Below, one piece after another: positions 33,518-45,413 of a stretch of 64,000 bases of DNA (position 1 is the stretch's first letter; each line of letters begins with the position of its first letter). The position numbers were made by a program, and so were the translations under genes. The notes under the pieces are model-generated. The model did no database searches, was not told the DNA's origin, and saw only the letters and a program-made list of their open reading frames with translations. The DNA is taken from contig JBDOQK010000041.1 in assembly GCA_040437565.1 (NCBI GenBank), forward strand, positions 62,001 through 126,000. The letters are read 5' to 3'. This DNA is from Albugo candida. Taxonomy: Eukaryota; Oomycota; Peronosporomycetes; Albuginales.

Positions 33518-33805
33518 GAGACGACACCTGTATCAACCGATCGACTGAAGTGATGAAGCTATTGAAAACTATTTATAGTTTTCACTGTATTCTTCTAAGA
33601 AAAGTTCTGGAAATTAGAGGCGACTTGTGAATATATGTGCCTGCGCGACTGACGAGATCGGATCAATACAGTTGAAAGACCTCTCGGCCATATTTCAGTC
33701 CGCTCCTCGAGACTCATTGCTTCAATATCGGCTTTCGAACGCCATCGAGCGACATGAATCTCCAAGTTCCAGAGGCCATGTCATTGTCACGATTCTGTGT
33801 TCATG

Positions 33806-33905
33806 NNNNNNNNNNNNNNNNNNNNNNNNNNNNNNNNNNNNNNNNNNNNNNNNNNNNNNNNNNNNNNNNNNNNNNNNNNNNNNNNNNNNNNNNNNNNNNN
33901 NNNNN
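33806..33905. other. Assembly gap with overlapping flanks
   Basis: 100 N. 33233-33805 equals 33906-34478 (573 bp), copying the 5' half and upstream DNA of the CFAP20-domain gene. Confidence 0.95.
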
Positions 33906-34478
33906 GTTCACATCTTCGTCTTCCAGAATTGAGATTTGATTTTCGTTGCGCAGCAGCTCGTCTCGAAGCTGCCTCTTCCTGATATCGGGGTGTTGTTGTG
34001 GCGGAAGAATAAAATACTTTGTATCAGCGGCTTCTGAGCTTTTCGGGTGTTGTTCCTGGAAGACTCGTATGCCAGGAAGAACGCTCTCAACAACAACGCC
34101 GCTCGATTCGAAGACTACTTCATCAATTCGAAGTGTCGAAATTTTCCCAACCACTGCATGTTCCTCACCTGCCAAAGTGTCGTGTGGCATGAGACGACAC
34201 CTGTATCAACCGATCGACTGAAGTGATGAAGCTATTGAAAACTATTTATAGTTTTCACTGTATTCTTCTAAGAAAAGTTCTGGAAATTAGAGGCGACTTG
34301 TGAATATATGTGCCTGCGCGACTGACGAGATCGGATCAATACAGTTGAAAGACCTCTCGGCCATATTTCAGTCCGCTCCTCGAGACTCATTGCTTCAATA
34401 TCGGCTTTCGAACGCCATCGAGCGACATGAATCTCCAAGTTCCAGAGGCCATGTCATTGTCACGATTCTGTGTTCATG

Positions 34479-35260
34479 GTTCTGACATGTGCGACGACGT
34501 CTTTTGCTCATATGATCTGGAAGGTTGTTCAAGTAGTGTATAGCTGGTAGCCTATCTATACAATTAGCTCGCCATTCGGTCCCCATAAGATGCCAAAGAT
34601 GTAGCCCGTCGCTTAATATATCACTTCGATGTTCATCGCCGATCCTGAGTGCAAGCCATGATATTGAACAATGTGGCACGATCAGTGCTTTTTGTGATAT
34701 CCATTCTGTATGCACGTTGCTGTGCATGCTTGAGATGAAACTGTAAGATAATTGTAGCAAAGCGCATCGAGAACTCTGACGAGAACAGAGCATTGAAAGC
34801 TGGAAGCCTATTTTGATATAGCGCCTCGAAATCTCGCAAAAAGCACTTCGTGCTGTTAATAATGTGGAGTAAGGCATTGAACATACTTACGCGCTGTTTA
34901 CAGATATTATGTCTAGCTTGGTCCCAATGATTGGTAGAATTAAAATTGCCCGAGGGTTTCACTATCGATTGCCACAATCAACGAAGCACAGATGCCGTGT
35001 AATACTGTACTTGAGTGAGTACAATATGACAAAGCGGACTATATTTCCTCTCAAAAAACACGTTCTTTGAACAAATTCAAGTACGACATCGGGTCTGGGA
35101 AGCCGTGCTGAAATGAATACGCTATAGAGATGGTCGTAATGTGGTGGATAAGGATTAGTAGTGAATATTGCACGTTCAAACGAATGCAGTATCCGAACGC
35201 TGCACCGAGACAGCGGCGGGGCTAAGCATATATTAAGTCGTCGCATATTGTTGAAGGAAA
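34479..35260 (-). other. Possible unidentified gene
   Basis: Minus-strand frames at 34962-35246 (start MRRLNICLAPPLSR, then RPDVVLEFVQRTCFL), 34633-34977 and 34395-34877 could be exons of one gene upstream of the CFAP20 region. I find no conserved motif and could not fix splice sites, so this is only a candidate. A cyclin-like fold came to mind for the RPDVVLEFV segment but is not supported further. Confidence 0.25.
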
Positions 35261-35547
35261 GCGCTTACGTTCCAAGCAGGATGAGAATAAAATTGCTCGA
35301 TCATGCCTAAGTGTCTTGCTAAGTTTCAAAGTCAGTCGGCCACTTCGCGAGCAAACATTTTTGTTGAATAAAGCTCAGCTTTTCTAAATCAGATTCATGG
35401 TGTTTAAGACAGCGATGATCATGCCAGATTTAGACCGTTTGATGTTCCGCAAAGTAAGATCAAAGGAGATTTGCAGTCACGTGTTGATCCCCGTCGACGA
35501 GTAACGTGGTAGAAGAATGGCACAATTTGAATTCAAAGAAGTAATGC

Positions 35548-35757
35548 TCATTGTATCATCCGTACTTGCAAGTTATGTTTTTTTTCCAGCGATGGTGGAA
35601 TCAACAGATCACAACTGGGCATTTTGGTTGACTCATAGCCGAGTACTGACAGAGTTTGGTGCTCTTGAGTGACTAAATATGTGGGCCAATTTTGCTCCCA
35701 CTGCTTGAGAAGTTCTGCACTTTCAACTCCTAGTGTATTCAAGTCTGGCGCATTCAA
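35548..35757 (-). other. Small open frame downstream of the secreted-protein gene
   Basis: 69 codons without a clear upstream signal. The conceptual product contains WEQNWPTYLVTQEHQTL. It could be a last exon of the neighbouring secreted-protein gene or chance. Confidence 0.2.
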
Positions 35758-35837
35758 AACCGGATCAAGCTTTCATTATCATTTTCAATAAGATTCTACT
35801 GGCCTGTTCTATCTGATTATTGTTCCTTGCTTACGTT

Positions 35838-36257
35838 TTAATCCTGTACATGTGACTTCTTCAATCTGCTGAACAGGTCCTCAATTCGTTTGATAACAGT
35901 GTATAAGAGTGTTTTTATTTGGTGGGAAGACGATTGCTTTTTTTTGATTGCGTCCTGTGATGATAAAAATAGCAATTGTTTTTCCTTCCAGGCGGCATCT
36001 TTTTTATAATCTATGATCAGCCTCTCTAACTCTTCTTGAAATTTCTTGATGTCATCACAACGTTCAGCCAATAACTTCATCTTCTCTGAACATTCTTGAA
36101 GCTTCTTGAGGTGTTCATCATCTCCAGCCGGTGCAATTTGATGGACCGTATTAGGTACAGATCGTTTCTCTTCTTCCATACCCACTGCTTCGCGCTGATG
36201 ATTCGATCCAAATAATACGAACGCGATGATTGCCAAGCTTATTGAGAAACAGATCAT
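35838..36257 (-). CDS. Predicted secreted coiled-coil protein (effector candidate)
   Basis: 139 aa, ATG at 36255-36257. The N-terminus MICFSISLAIIAFVLFGS is a typical signal peptide, with likely cleavage around residues 18-25. The mature part is charged and helical, with heptad-like runs (EHLKKLQECSEKMKLLAE; FQEELERLIIDYKKD; IKTLLYTVIKRIEDLFSR), and it has two cysteines. No RXLR, CRN or CHXC motif is evident. Small secreted proteins of this kind are common effector candidates in oomycete pathogens, but function is unknown. Its start codon sits about 18 bp from the edge of dispersed repeat copy B, so that repeat makes up its entire visible upstream region. Confidence 0.55.
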   Translation of the reverse strand: MICFSISLAIIAFVLFGSNHQREAVGMEEEKRSVPNTVHQIAPAGDDEHLKKLQECSEKMKLLAERCDDIKKFQEELERLIIDYKKDAAWKEKQLLFLSSQDAIKKKQSSSHQIKTLLYTVIKRIEDLFSRLKKSHVQD

Positions 36258-36263
36258 CGAAAT

Positions 36264-36890
36264 TGATCGGTTTCAATGTGGAGTAAGCTGTCGTCGAGAG
36301 TATATGGAATAGTGAATGGCTGCTTCCTGCCGATCATGATTTTCCGGTAGAACCAAAACGTGGGATATGCACGCCTGATTCAAGAATGCTCCATCGTACA
36401 AGATCTTAAAGCCTGGCAAACCTAATAAAACATGAGCATCTGCAACGTATGTGGATAGCTTGGGTTAATAGAAACTCTCTTATCGACAAGACAGAAAAGG
36501 AATGAGCGAGATTGATTAGCTTGTGCAGAATGCGATTTATACTTCAACCAGTCTTTGCGTAACCATAAGCGCTTAAAGTATGGAAGAACATTCGAAGAGT
36601 ACGGTACGACGTACGATGTTTATGCTACCCCTAACTGCTAGGGTTGAGAGTGAAGCGTGAATGTCTATAGAATAAAATCAAGCGATAAAAATAGAACGAT
36701 ATGCGTGCCACCATCGAATAGATACAATGCGAGTTTGCTGCTGAAAGAGACAACGCATGCTATTCGAAACTGGTAGAGTGAGAGTTGCCCCATATCTGTA
36801 ATCAATTATGTGGTAATGAATTTACTTTCACTAACACAGTATCGAGTCGTATAGTTCCTTCAAGGATTCCGCCCTAGCTCAGTTGAAGGT
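36264..36890. repeat. Dispersed 0.6-kb repeat, copy B
   Basis: Shares with copy A, in the same order and orientation, AATGTGGAGT, TCATGATTTTCCGGT, GGGATATGCACGCCTGA, TGGATAGCTTGG, TCGAAGAGTACGGTACGA, GCGTGCCACCATCGAATAGA and AACTGGTAGAGTGAGAGTT. Substitutions and small indels separate the copies. The secreted-protein gene starts directly beside it on the minus strand. Confidence 0.7.
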
Positions 36891-38985
36891 GTCTATATAC
36901 TACAATTATACTAACTGACTTCTCTAGTTGCCTAGGCTATCATAAATAACAAATATTCATATAAAAAACGGGGTTATAAAAAATATACACCAAGATAAAT
37001 GAAAAATAAAATAAAAATACCACAAGATTGAATANNNNNNNNNNNNNNNNNNNNNNNNNNNNNNNNNNNNNNNNNNNNNNNNNNNNNNNNNNNNNNNNNN
37101 NNNNNNNNNNNNNNNNNNNNNNNNNNNNNNNNNNTGCAGTACTGATAACGTTGTAGAACATTCAGATCTGATACTGTAATGCTCCAATCCACCTGATGCC
37201 ACATTATAAATGCGGGTTTCCATGATGCAGATGTGCTATCCTATTGAACCATTTTATCATGTTGATGTGGTGCGATGGTGAATATGTCCATCGGCTTTTG
37301 TGGTCCAAAGCAAGGTTGGACAAGTTGTACTTATTTCGTCGAAGCAGTTATTCAATTCGGGGAAGATTTGTCGACGCATCGGATGCGAACTGCTGTAGGA
37401 ATTGAATGCGTTGTAGCTTCAGTTGTCCCACCAAAAAAGAAATTGATACGCCACTGTTGAGGTATACATCTTGAAAGTCACCGTACAAATAGAAGTGCAA
37501 CAAATTACTTTGCACAATACAATAGCGTACTCCGGTTATTTAGCTCAGGACAAACCTTCCGATCACAGGAAACACAAGAGATAATCAAGGGCGCTAGTAA
37601 AAGTCAAAAAGGCCCTGGAGCCGAACAGCCCAAGTTCAGGTATTTGGGAATTGACGAATGGTAGCACATAAATAAATAAGCGAGATTTTCGTGTGTTGCC
37701 ACTAACCTATATGTAGCGCTAGCGCCAGTACCTATGTCTAGTGCATCTCACTAGCGATATCGTGTACTTTTCATGGTTTGTGAGGAGTGAAAAAGTTGCA
37801 TGATTTTACCTATCGCCACAATGAGCTCGAAAGGTTGCGAATTGGAGATTAGCTACCCGCATGCAAAACATCCAGAAGCATGATAATAAAACAAAGTAAT
37901 TATGCTGTATATCAATGCAAGTATAGACGTAACGTCTTCACATACTCGGTCTATGTTGTAGCTTCTACTCGCCGCAGTAAATGTACAACACATAACGGGA
38001 TGCATAGCAGCAAATGATCCAAAAATGTATTTGAATGATTTCTGTGGTTCGAGCGGACCGAGATGTCATACAATTTCAGCTATTTTTTTGACACACTAGC
38101 ACGTGATCGTGCACTCGCACATGAACATTTCCGCTTTTTAAGTCCATCTGGGGGCCGTTCTTCATCCATTCTCTTAGCGTGTACTTTGAATCTCACTTCG
38201 AAAAACCTTGACAGGAATGTCGTTTGTGGCAAAAAATCAGACCAATGTGGAAACTCCCAATTCATGACTAAAGCGATCACCAGATTTGGTAGTGTGAAAG
38301 GCTCAGACTTTCTGGGGCATCACTAGGACCTAAATGATCTCATCATGATCATGGATTTCTCTAAAAGCCTTTCAAGTTTTTCTCGCTAGTGACAGCTCTG
38401 CGCAATCAACTTCACAATAATTGATGTCCTTAGAAATGTGAGCAAGGTGCATGTCCTTCTTTCCTAGCGAGATGATTCGTGATGATTCTATAATCATCCC
38501 CCTTGCATTAGAATGCGTCCGACTTGTTCGAATTGATCGCATCCTTTAGATCACCGACGGTAATATATACCATCCCCAGGAAATTTTCTTTGCGTAACTC
38601 CTGCCAGCACGAAGAATAATTTCATTGCAATCGTCGAAATAGTGAAAATATATCTGGATCAAATAAAATCCAGTGCAAGTGTATCAGATACGAGTTCAAA
38701 TCACTTTGCTTCAGCCATTGTATTACATAATTATATATCGTAATTGTGTCGATTGATGGTAACAGCGTGCCTCTATGATCTTTTTCTTGTATATATGAGA
38801 ACTACACTGACTTCAGTTCCGCACCCAAGGCATGTTTGTAAATGCGGATAGTTTCGACTTTAATGCACTACTTGATGCTGTGATAGTAATGTGTGCAAAG
38901 TCGGATAATAGAAATCGATCAAACCACATGAGGCGCCTCGTTTCACCAGTGTCTATTAGTGAAATAGAATGCTCAAAGACGTTCA
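36891..38985. other. Gene-poor stretch with a gap
   Basis: AT-rich, interrupted by the gap at 37035-37134. Frames at 37275-37460 and 38063-38326 (+) show no conserved features. I see no RNA gene here. Confidence 0.4.
37035..37134. other. Assembly gap
   Basis: 100 N without shared flanks; sequence may be missing. Confidence 0.9.
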
Positions 38986-40235
38986 CTATTTTTCTTTATC
39001 TGACTCATGTGTAGCCTTTTGCAGTAATTCACCAAGACGTTTACTTGGCTTCCTTCTATTATTCTTTTTGGACGTGATGGCAATTTTACGAGGAAGTGTT
39101 TTGGACGAGCTTTCATTACTATTCGGAATGTTCAGCTCCACCTTCGGCATAGATTGTGCTTCTTTAGGCCTCTTATCCGCGTCAGATTTCATCTTAGTGT
39201 GCGCAGACTACATATTCCCAACTTTAAAAAATTCAAGAAAACAAAGGATAAGAGTCATTACTCACAAAATCAGTCGTGAAGTTGATCATACTCTCCAATT
39301 TATCTCTATTGAAGAAGTTCCCTCGAGCGTCTGCAAGATAAAAGCCAGCTCGTGTACCGAACTTCATGATCATATTTTTCGTCGTATTGGGATTCGCCGA
39401 TACCTGACCCACAGGTACATCAAACGAAGGACTGAAGGACTATGTTGATTCACATGAGTGAGCAGAATGCAAACAGAAAACTAGGAAAGCATAAGCGTAC
39501 ACCAAGAAATCTATGTGTGGTAATCCGCAGCTTCTTTCCTCCCGCTACGACTGATATTTTCGCTACTGAACGCTGGAGAAACATCGCTTACGTGATACAA
39601 TGGTGATTATACCAGCAATGGAGCTCTGGACATACCCGAGCATGAAAGCCAACCATAAAAGCCAAGATGATGCTAGAGCCAAATCCAAGCGTTGAGCCTA
39701 TATCATCCATGATCCAGGAGTACATTGTTGGTTGCGGCATCGTTGGTATCACTATATTTGGACAGCAAGCCTAAGCCCCAAGCTATCCCATATCCGTTTG
39801 CAACGTACTCTCCACCAAGCTCTCTTCATATCCTTTCAGCCACGACCAAAACGCTATCTATTATCAAAAAGCTTGAGAAGCCCCGCAACGACGATTCTGC
39901 CAAAAAAGTTCCACATTTGCCAATGATCCCGCCGATGCTAATCCAAAATAAGCCTATGAGAGCGCCAATGAATCTTAAGTAAAACCGATGCAAGCATCGT
40001 TACGTACTTTGCGAGGATTTTCGTAGAGAATGTCACTTTTTGTCAGATTGTGCGTCTCTGGTTCTTTTGCAAGCAAGCGATCCCAAAGCTGCCGGTTTTG
40101 GGGCACTTGTTTAGTGGAGATTCTGATCCAACATCCGTCATACATGAGAATGATCTTTGATTGTAATACCACGTACCTCCTTCTTAACAGATTTGATTTG
40201 ACGACATACAAATTGCGCAGCATCCATCGCGTCAT
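38986..40235 (-). CDS. Unresolved multi-exon gene, predicted membrane protein
   Basis: Start ATG at 40233-40235 gives MTRWMLRNLYVVKSNLLRRR. A 54-bp GT..AG intron (about 40129-40182) joins this in frame to ISTKQVPQNRQLWDRLLAKE and SDILYENPRK. Further exons are not settled between 39.4 and 40.0 kb, where hydrophobic text occurs in several frames (GALIGLFWISIGGIIGK; WLLWLAFMLGYVQSSIAG). The 3' part is clearer: MKFGTRAGFYLADARGNFF, NRDKLESMINFTTDF, a 57-bp intron ending near 39209, then a lysine-rich tail (KIAITSKKNNRRKPSKRLGE) with stop at 38986. I do not recognise the family. Joining both ends into one gene is inference. Confidence 0.4.
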
Positions 40236-40424
40236 TTTCACCGATTACAGGCAATCGTTTGCTTGTTGCTCGAATGTTACGCGCAGGACTTTCAGCTCAA
40301 TTCGTACGCAGGAACTCTTATGAAGTAAGCGATTAAAACTCAGGAAGAAGAGAGATAAAGCAATCAATTCTCTACATTGGACGGTATTAAAGTCAAATGT
40401 ATTTGTTTACTCACTTTACGCCTC

Positions 40425-41981
40425 CTAATGATAAAAGTCGAATGTGGTTTCTGCCCGTTTGATTGCATTTTTGTATCCTCGGTCAAAGTCCTTTGGCAAT
40501 ATGACATAGCGATTTTTTCTCACAGCCTGTAAACCTGCTTCTTGACAGATAGCTGCAATATCGGCAGAGCTGATTTTTTCCGGGCGGTTGACATAATCCT
40601 ACAATGAAAATTAGCGTCTGGAACAAAGTCATGGTAAATTGCTGCCTACCTCCAGATCCACTTCGTCGCTGAGATTCATTTTCGAAGTGCACGTTTGGTA
40701 GATAAGGCGCTTTTGTCTACGATCTGGTAATGGGAATTCGATTTTACGATCAAGTCGACCGGGTCGAAGTAGAGCCGGATCAAGTGTGTCTGCCCGATTC
40801 GTCGCCATAATAACAATGATATTTGTTCCTTGATCAAAGCCGTCCATTTGGTTCAAGAGTTCCAGAAGAATTCGCTGTACTTCGCGATCTGCCCCTGTCT
40901 GCGCATCAAAACGTTTCGTCGCAATTGCATCAACTTCATCAATGAAAACAATCGATGGCGCGTTCTCCTTTGCGAGGCGAAAGACATCTCGAACCATACG
41001 AGGACCCTCCCCAAGATACTTCTGCACAAATTCTGAACCAACAACTCGAATAAATGATGCTGTCGTGGCATTGGCCACGGCCTTTGCCAGCATCGTTTTT
41101 CCCGTTCCTGGAGGGCCGTACATTAGAATACCACGAGGTGGGTCAACACCTATTTGTTTGTATAACTCTGTATGAGTCAACGGGAGTTCCACAGCCTCTC
41201 GAACTTCTTGTTTTTGAACATCCATTCCACCAATGTCTTTGTAGGTCACATCAGGTTTCTCTGACATCTATGAGGGATCAAATGAGTACGAAAATAGCAC
41301 AGATCTTATCGCTGTCAGAAACCTGCATCAGTTGGATACTGGAATCTGATTCCGGTGGTAAAACATCCACGACTGCGTGAGAGTGGCGATGTAATGCAAC
41401 GGACGAACTTGGTTTCAATTTCTCGCGATCCAAAGTACTAATTACGAGCGCAAGTGAGTCTCAATACTCTAGAGCTATCGTTACTGTCATAGCCAACCTC
41501 AGTATACGAACGTAATGGTTAGATCCTGACGTTGATCCCACGAGGCCGTAATTCGCGTCCACCATCTCTAAGAATTGTCCAATAACCAACGGGACGGATT
41601 GAATCCGCTTCACTTCCTATAATCTCTCGTCATACTTTCATATCGAAAAGCTCACAATCCAAATATCAATTTACTTCTTTCGCTCGAACAAGCTCTCTTT
41701 TAAGATTCTTCATCTCATCTTTGATGTATCCTTCCTAATAAGTTACATTATTGAAGATGAATTGCGAAGTGTAGGAAATGCTGCGATGGACCTGTATGTT
41801 GAGAAATTCCAAATGTCCTTCGAGCGATTTGTATTTCGTGTATAGATCGCTTTTTGATTCCTATTGCGCGTTTCAGAGTGTTATGAATGTTTGGAACAAT
41901 ACGTATGGAGCAACATACAATTGAAATTGGAACATAGGGCTCTTCTTTAAGTGGAGGATCTTCGATCATAATCGCCTCCAT
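40425..41981 (-). CDS. RPT3: 26S proteasome regulatory ATPase RPT3 (PSMC4)
   Basis: Seven exons: 41981-41919, 41860-41792, 41734-41675, 41616-41498, 41437-41323, 41267-40650, 40598-40425. They give 405 aa. The N-terminal coiled coil ([36 protein letters not shown]) leads to an OB domain ([29 protein letters not shown]). The AAA core has Walker [11 protein letters not shown], pore loop [10 protein letters not shown], Walker [32 protein letters not shown] and the RPT3-specific [11 protein letters not shown]. The C-terminus ends FDFYH rather than the HbYX-type FYK of human RPT3. RPT3 is one of six ATPases that unfold substrates and open the 20S gate. The gap at 42002 is only 20 bp upstream of the ATG. 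Confidence 0.96.
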
Positions 41982-42001
41982 TTTTGAACCGGAACGATAA
42001 T

Positions 42002-42101
42002 NNNNNNNNNNNNNNNNNNNNNNNNNNNNNNNNNNNNNNNNNNNNNNNNNNNNNNNNNNNNNNNNNNNNNNNNNNNNNNNNNNNNNNNNNNNNNNNNNNN
42101 N
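42002..42101. other. Assembly gap
   Basis: 100 N immediately upstream of RPT3, flanks unrelated. RPT3 promoter sequence may be missing. Confidence 0.9.
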
Positions 42102-43040
42102 GTGGCGAGAAAATAGTGCCAAGTTCAGATCGGCTTTCGATTGTTTTTATACTAGACATATTCTTGTCGATTCACTGCATGCACTTGCGTAAAAAGAGAA
42201 GGCTTCACGTCCTGAGGTCTCTATCCGAATAGGAATCGATGTGTTGGAAGTGATACTGATATTCGCACCCTCTATGACCATCTTTGGATTATGTGTCGCG
42301 TTTGCAAAGCTATTAAATTTCTAGTCGATTTATCGTGTCTTTGAGAATGGTGAAATGCGTTACATGTAGCCGGATAGTATGTGCTTATCGATACAGAAGA
42401 TGCGCACATAAACTATGAGGAGATGGCTCGACCGCCGCAGTCATCAGAGAAGAATAGTGGTTGGGATTGCATCAATCAGGTTGTACGCATTTTCTAGCGG
42501 ACAAGATACCCGTCTGGAGATCAACAACGATCACTCGGATTTAGTTTTGTGTCTGTCGATGCGACTGGTACACTTTTGGCAATCCCGCACTCATCAAGAT
42601 GAGACTTCAAGGCACACACTAGTCGTATAAGCAGTCCAAAAGCTCCTTCAATGATGTGCTCGATACTTTTCTCGATTTAAGGTTGATAATTGCGTTGTTA
42701 GCAGATAATCACAAGCAATGTCTGCTCTTCTTGGCTCAAAGTTCCGTGGACGATGATTCAAAGTCATCTCGAATCTCTTCTCGTCAGGATACTTTGCAGC
42801 TCCGTGTGCTCGAAGAGATCAAAGTCGAGAATATGCATCCTTCCTGAAGTTGTACTTAGGATTTTAGGTGTATCTTCGAAGATACACGCAATCGTGGCAG
42901 TATGTGCTGCCGTTTGACATGATAGCGTCTCGAACAATTTTAATGTGCATCTGCGCAGTATCAGAGCATTATCTATCAAACGATTTAGCAAAGGTCATCT
43001 GATACCAGAAAGTATTTGTCAGAAGGCCTTAACGAGAGCT
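42102..43040. other. Unassigned stretch, possible decayed gene
   Basis: Plus-strand frames (ATG at 42424, MARPPQSSEKNSGW, then GFSFVSVDATGTLLAI near 42530) faintly resemble a WD40-protein start, and 42656-42847 is open. I could not build a consistent gene. Confidence 0.25.
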
Positions 43041-43044
43041 TGTG

Positions 43045-43906
43045 ATGTACCGATTACTTGCATCAAATAATCTCAAAAGCGGCTTGCACATTCGACCAAG
43101 AACATCGAGTATTTTCTCACAACATCGCATACTACAGCGTAAAAGCTTTTGTGTGCCAACCAGTCAGAATTTTGCACAAAAAGGAGTGGTGAATCATCTC
43201 GTTCACAAGTTGAATGATTCTATCAAGCATTACCCTGCCGAAACAATCGGAGCATTGCTACTCTCAGACATTGGAAGTATTGCGGCGATGTATGCGCTCC
43301 TCTCAGCAATAGGTTGGATGTATCCATCGAACACAAATCACTAATGAGATAGCTGCGTATAGGCTTGGAATTCTCTCCAGATTTTGCGATAGCGTATGGT
43401 GTCAGCCGTCCTTTTCGACGTTTGAGATTACCATTTGATCTTGCGACTGCTTCTGTCATCTCAAAGCTCGTCCCAGCCGTCTCGCGAGTGCGTTTGATGG
43501 ATCTTGCTCCGGTCATGTCACTGTAAGAAACAGGTCTTTATTTAGTGAGACCGCTGACTTCTTTGCTGATTCGCTTAGAAATGGAAAAGATGGCAATGGA
43601 AAAAGTTCGTGGATTGGAAAAATTATGGGAGGTACCAGAAATATAGTCAACAAATATGGAGCTGCTTACATGATTGGATCTCGCCTGACCGGTTTTGGGT
43701 TTGTATGCCTACTCTACACACTGATTAAAAACGGAATGGATGTCACCCCGGTTTTGCAGTATTTTGGCATGGAAGAAGTCAGCTCAACCCTTAGTTCATA
43801 CGCAGCTGCAGTCGTATTTTCGTCGCTTTTGTATCCAGCAACACTTGGTGTCAGTGGGTATGCTGCTCCGATCATTGCGAAATATAGGAGATCCTTGTTG
43901 CCTTGA
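43045..43906 (+). CDS. FAM210/DUF1279-like mitochondrial membrane protein
   Basis: Three exons, 43045-43312, 43363-43522 and 43579-43906, give 251 aa in phase. The N-terminus is basic and serine-rich (MYRLLASNNLKSGLHIRPR), fitting a mitochondrial presequence. A first hydrophobic segment (IGALLLSDIGSIAAMYALL) is followed by FAIAYGVSRPFRRLRLPFD and MDLAPVMSL. The C-terminal part reads NKYGAAYMIGSRLTGFGFV and ends with two membrane segments. KYGxAY followed by hydrophobic helices recalls DUF1279 proteins such as FAM210A/B, which sit in the mitochondrial inner membrane. The first codon of this frame (GTG at 43042) is not the start; the ATG is at 43045. The family call is tentative; the gene itself is solid. 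Confidence 0.6.
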
Positions 43907-44524
43907 TGTCGGATCAGACTTTTGCCTGCATAGTGGCTAGAGGTACTATCCACATCCCTTGATCCACTTAATACAAACTGAGAATACATTTCAAGTCGTC
44001 TCATCTTTGTTTTCCTGCGAGCTTACAAGATACAACGTACGATCCCGAATCGACAATACCCGATCAACGCTGCCATTTGTACAATGAAGAAAGTCGTATG
44101 AAGACCATTCCTTGTGCATCCTGCACGTGTCTACGAGTCAAGCAGTGACATCAAGGTTGGTACAATTTCAATCGGCTGCGCTCGCTCACATCATATGAGA
44201 ATGATGACAGAGGAGTGATTTTTCTTTCTGTTGCGACTTTTTATAGCGAAAATACGCAGTTGTTGAACCACAAACTGTATTACCCACTTTCACCCCTTTT
44301 GGTATTTCTATGCTGAAAACACACTTTTGTGTATTCGACGTTGTGGCATGTTTAAGACCTTAACTATCTCACTTTGCACGATCGAATCCTTTCAAGCGCT
44401 CAAACCACTTCTCACGACGAATGACTCCCTACACGATCTTTCGATGAATTGACGATCAAAGTCACCATCCTGAATTACAAGCACATTCTTAGCCTCCATT
44501 TCAGATACTTTAAGTAAATCAAAC

Positions 44525-45015
44525 TCACCAAAACATGGCATAAATGATGAGCAATCCATAGAAAATCGTCCTTGTAATCGATCCCGTACGTGCCGATTGT
44601 AACTTTCTGAATCGTAGAATTTCTGTCGGGTCAATAAATTGTTCACTCCGCATAATTCTACACAGAGCTCAGTTACATTCAGATCGAACTTTCCATTCGA
44701 ATCGCACCGTCGAACGTGCCAGCAAGCTATTGGAACACAGAGGAGAAATAGAAATGGCGACCACGCAATAAGGGATACGAGAATCAGTGTGGCATGCAAG
44801 ATCATTTCCGGGTCTACAAACAATGCGACATGAGTGGTGAAGACAGTTTACGCAGTACTAAAGCGATTACAAGCTAATCTGTTGAGACGTTTTGAAACAT
44901 CAGCAGGATTCAGATGGTCTAGTTCCAGCTCATCCAATACAATAATCCAGTAGCCATTTAGAAACGTGAGCGTCACAATCAAAATGAAGCTGCACACGGC
45001 GAGAAACACTTCCAT
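44525..45015 (-). CDS. Cornichon/Erv14-family cargo receptor
   Basis: Three exons, 45015-44871, 44813-44647 and 44602-44525, give 129 aa. Cornichon landmarks: first membrane segment (FLAVCSFILIVTLTFL), then YWIIVLDELELDHLNPADV (compare HIIAFDELKTDYKNPID), YPEMILHATLI (compare LPEYLIHAFFC), a second segment (FLFLLCVPIACWHVRR), FDLNVTEL, and a final hydrophobic helix (TIFYGLLIIYAMFW). Cornichons sit in the early secretory pathway and load membrane cargo into COPII vesicles. Introns are 44814-44870 and 44603-44646. The length is close to the family's 130-160 aa. Exon 1 appears again at 45195-45339 because of the gap; the splice into exon 3 is less certain than the first. Confidence 0.75.
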
Positions 45016-45089
45016 TGGAATGGTTATGTAGCTGCTAGCAGATGTGGCACGTTATATAACAGACCAACAAATAAACGCAAGTTTTGCGC

Positions 45090-45189
45090 NNNNNNNNNNN
45101 NNNNNNNNNNNNNNNNNNNNNNNNNNNNNNNNNNNNNNNNNNNNNNNNNNNNNNNNNNNNNNNNNNNNNNNNNNNNNNNNNNNNNNNNN
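45090..45189. other. Assembly gap with near-identical flanks
   Basis: 100 N. 44866-45089 matches 45190-45413 with one difference (G at 45023, A at 45347). This copies cornichon exon 1 and its promoter. Confidence 0.95.
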
Positions 45190-45413
45190 ATTACAAGCTA
45201 ATCTGTTGAGACGTTTTGAAACATCAGCAGGATTCAGATGGTCTAGTTCCAGCTCATCCAATACAATAATCCAGTAGCCATTTAGAAACGTGAGCGTCAC
45301 AATCAAAATGAAGCTGCACACGGCGAGAAACACTTCCATTGGAATGATTATGTAGCTGCTAGCAGATGTGGCACGTTATATAACAGACCAACAAATAAAC
45401 GCAAGTTTTGCGC

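Noticed and set aside
34479-35260. Cyclin-box gene
   Set aside because: Only one short segment suggested it and no exon structure supported the call.
38041-38060. GGTTCGAGC resembling a tRNA B box
   Set aside because: No matching A box or cloverleaf nearby.
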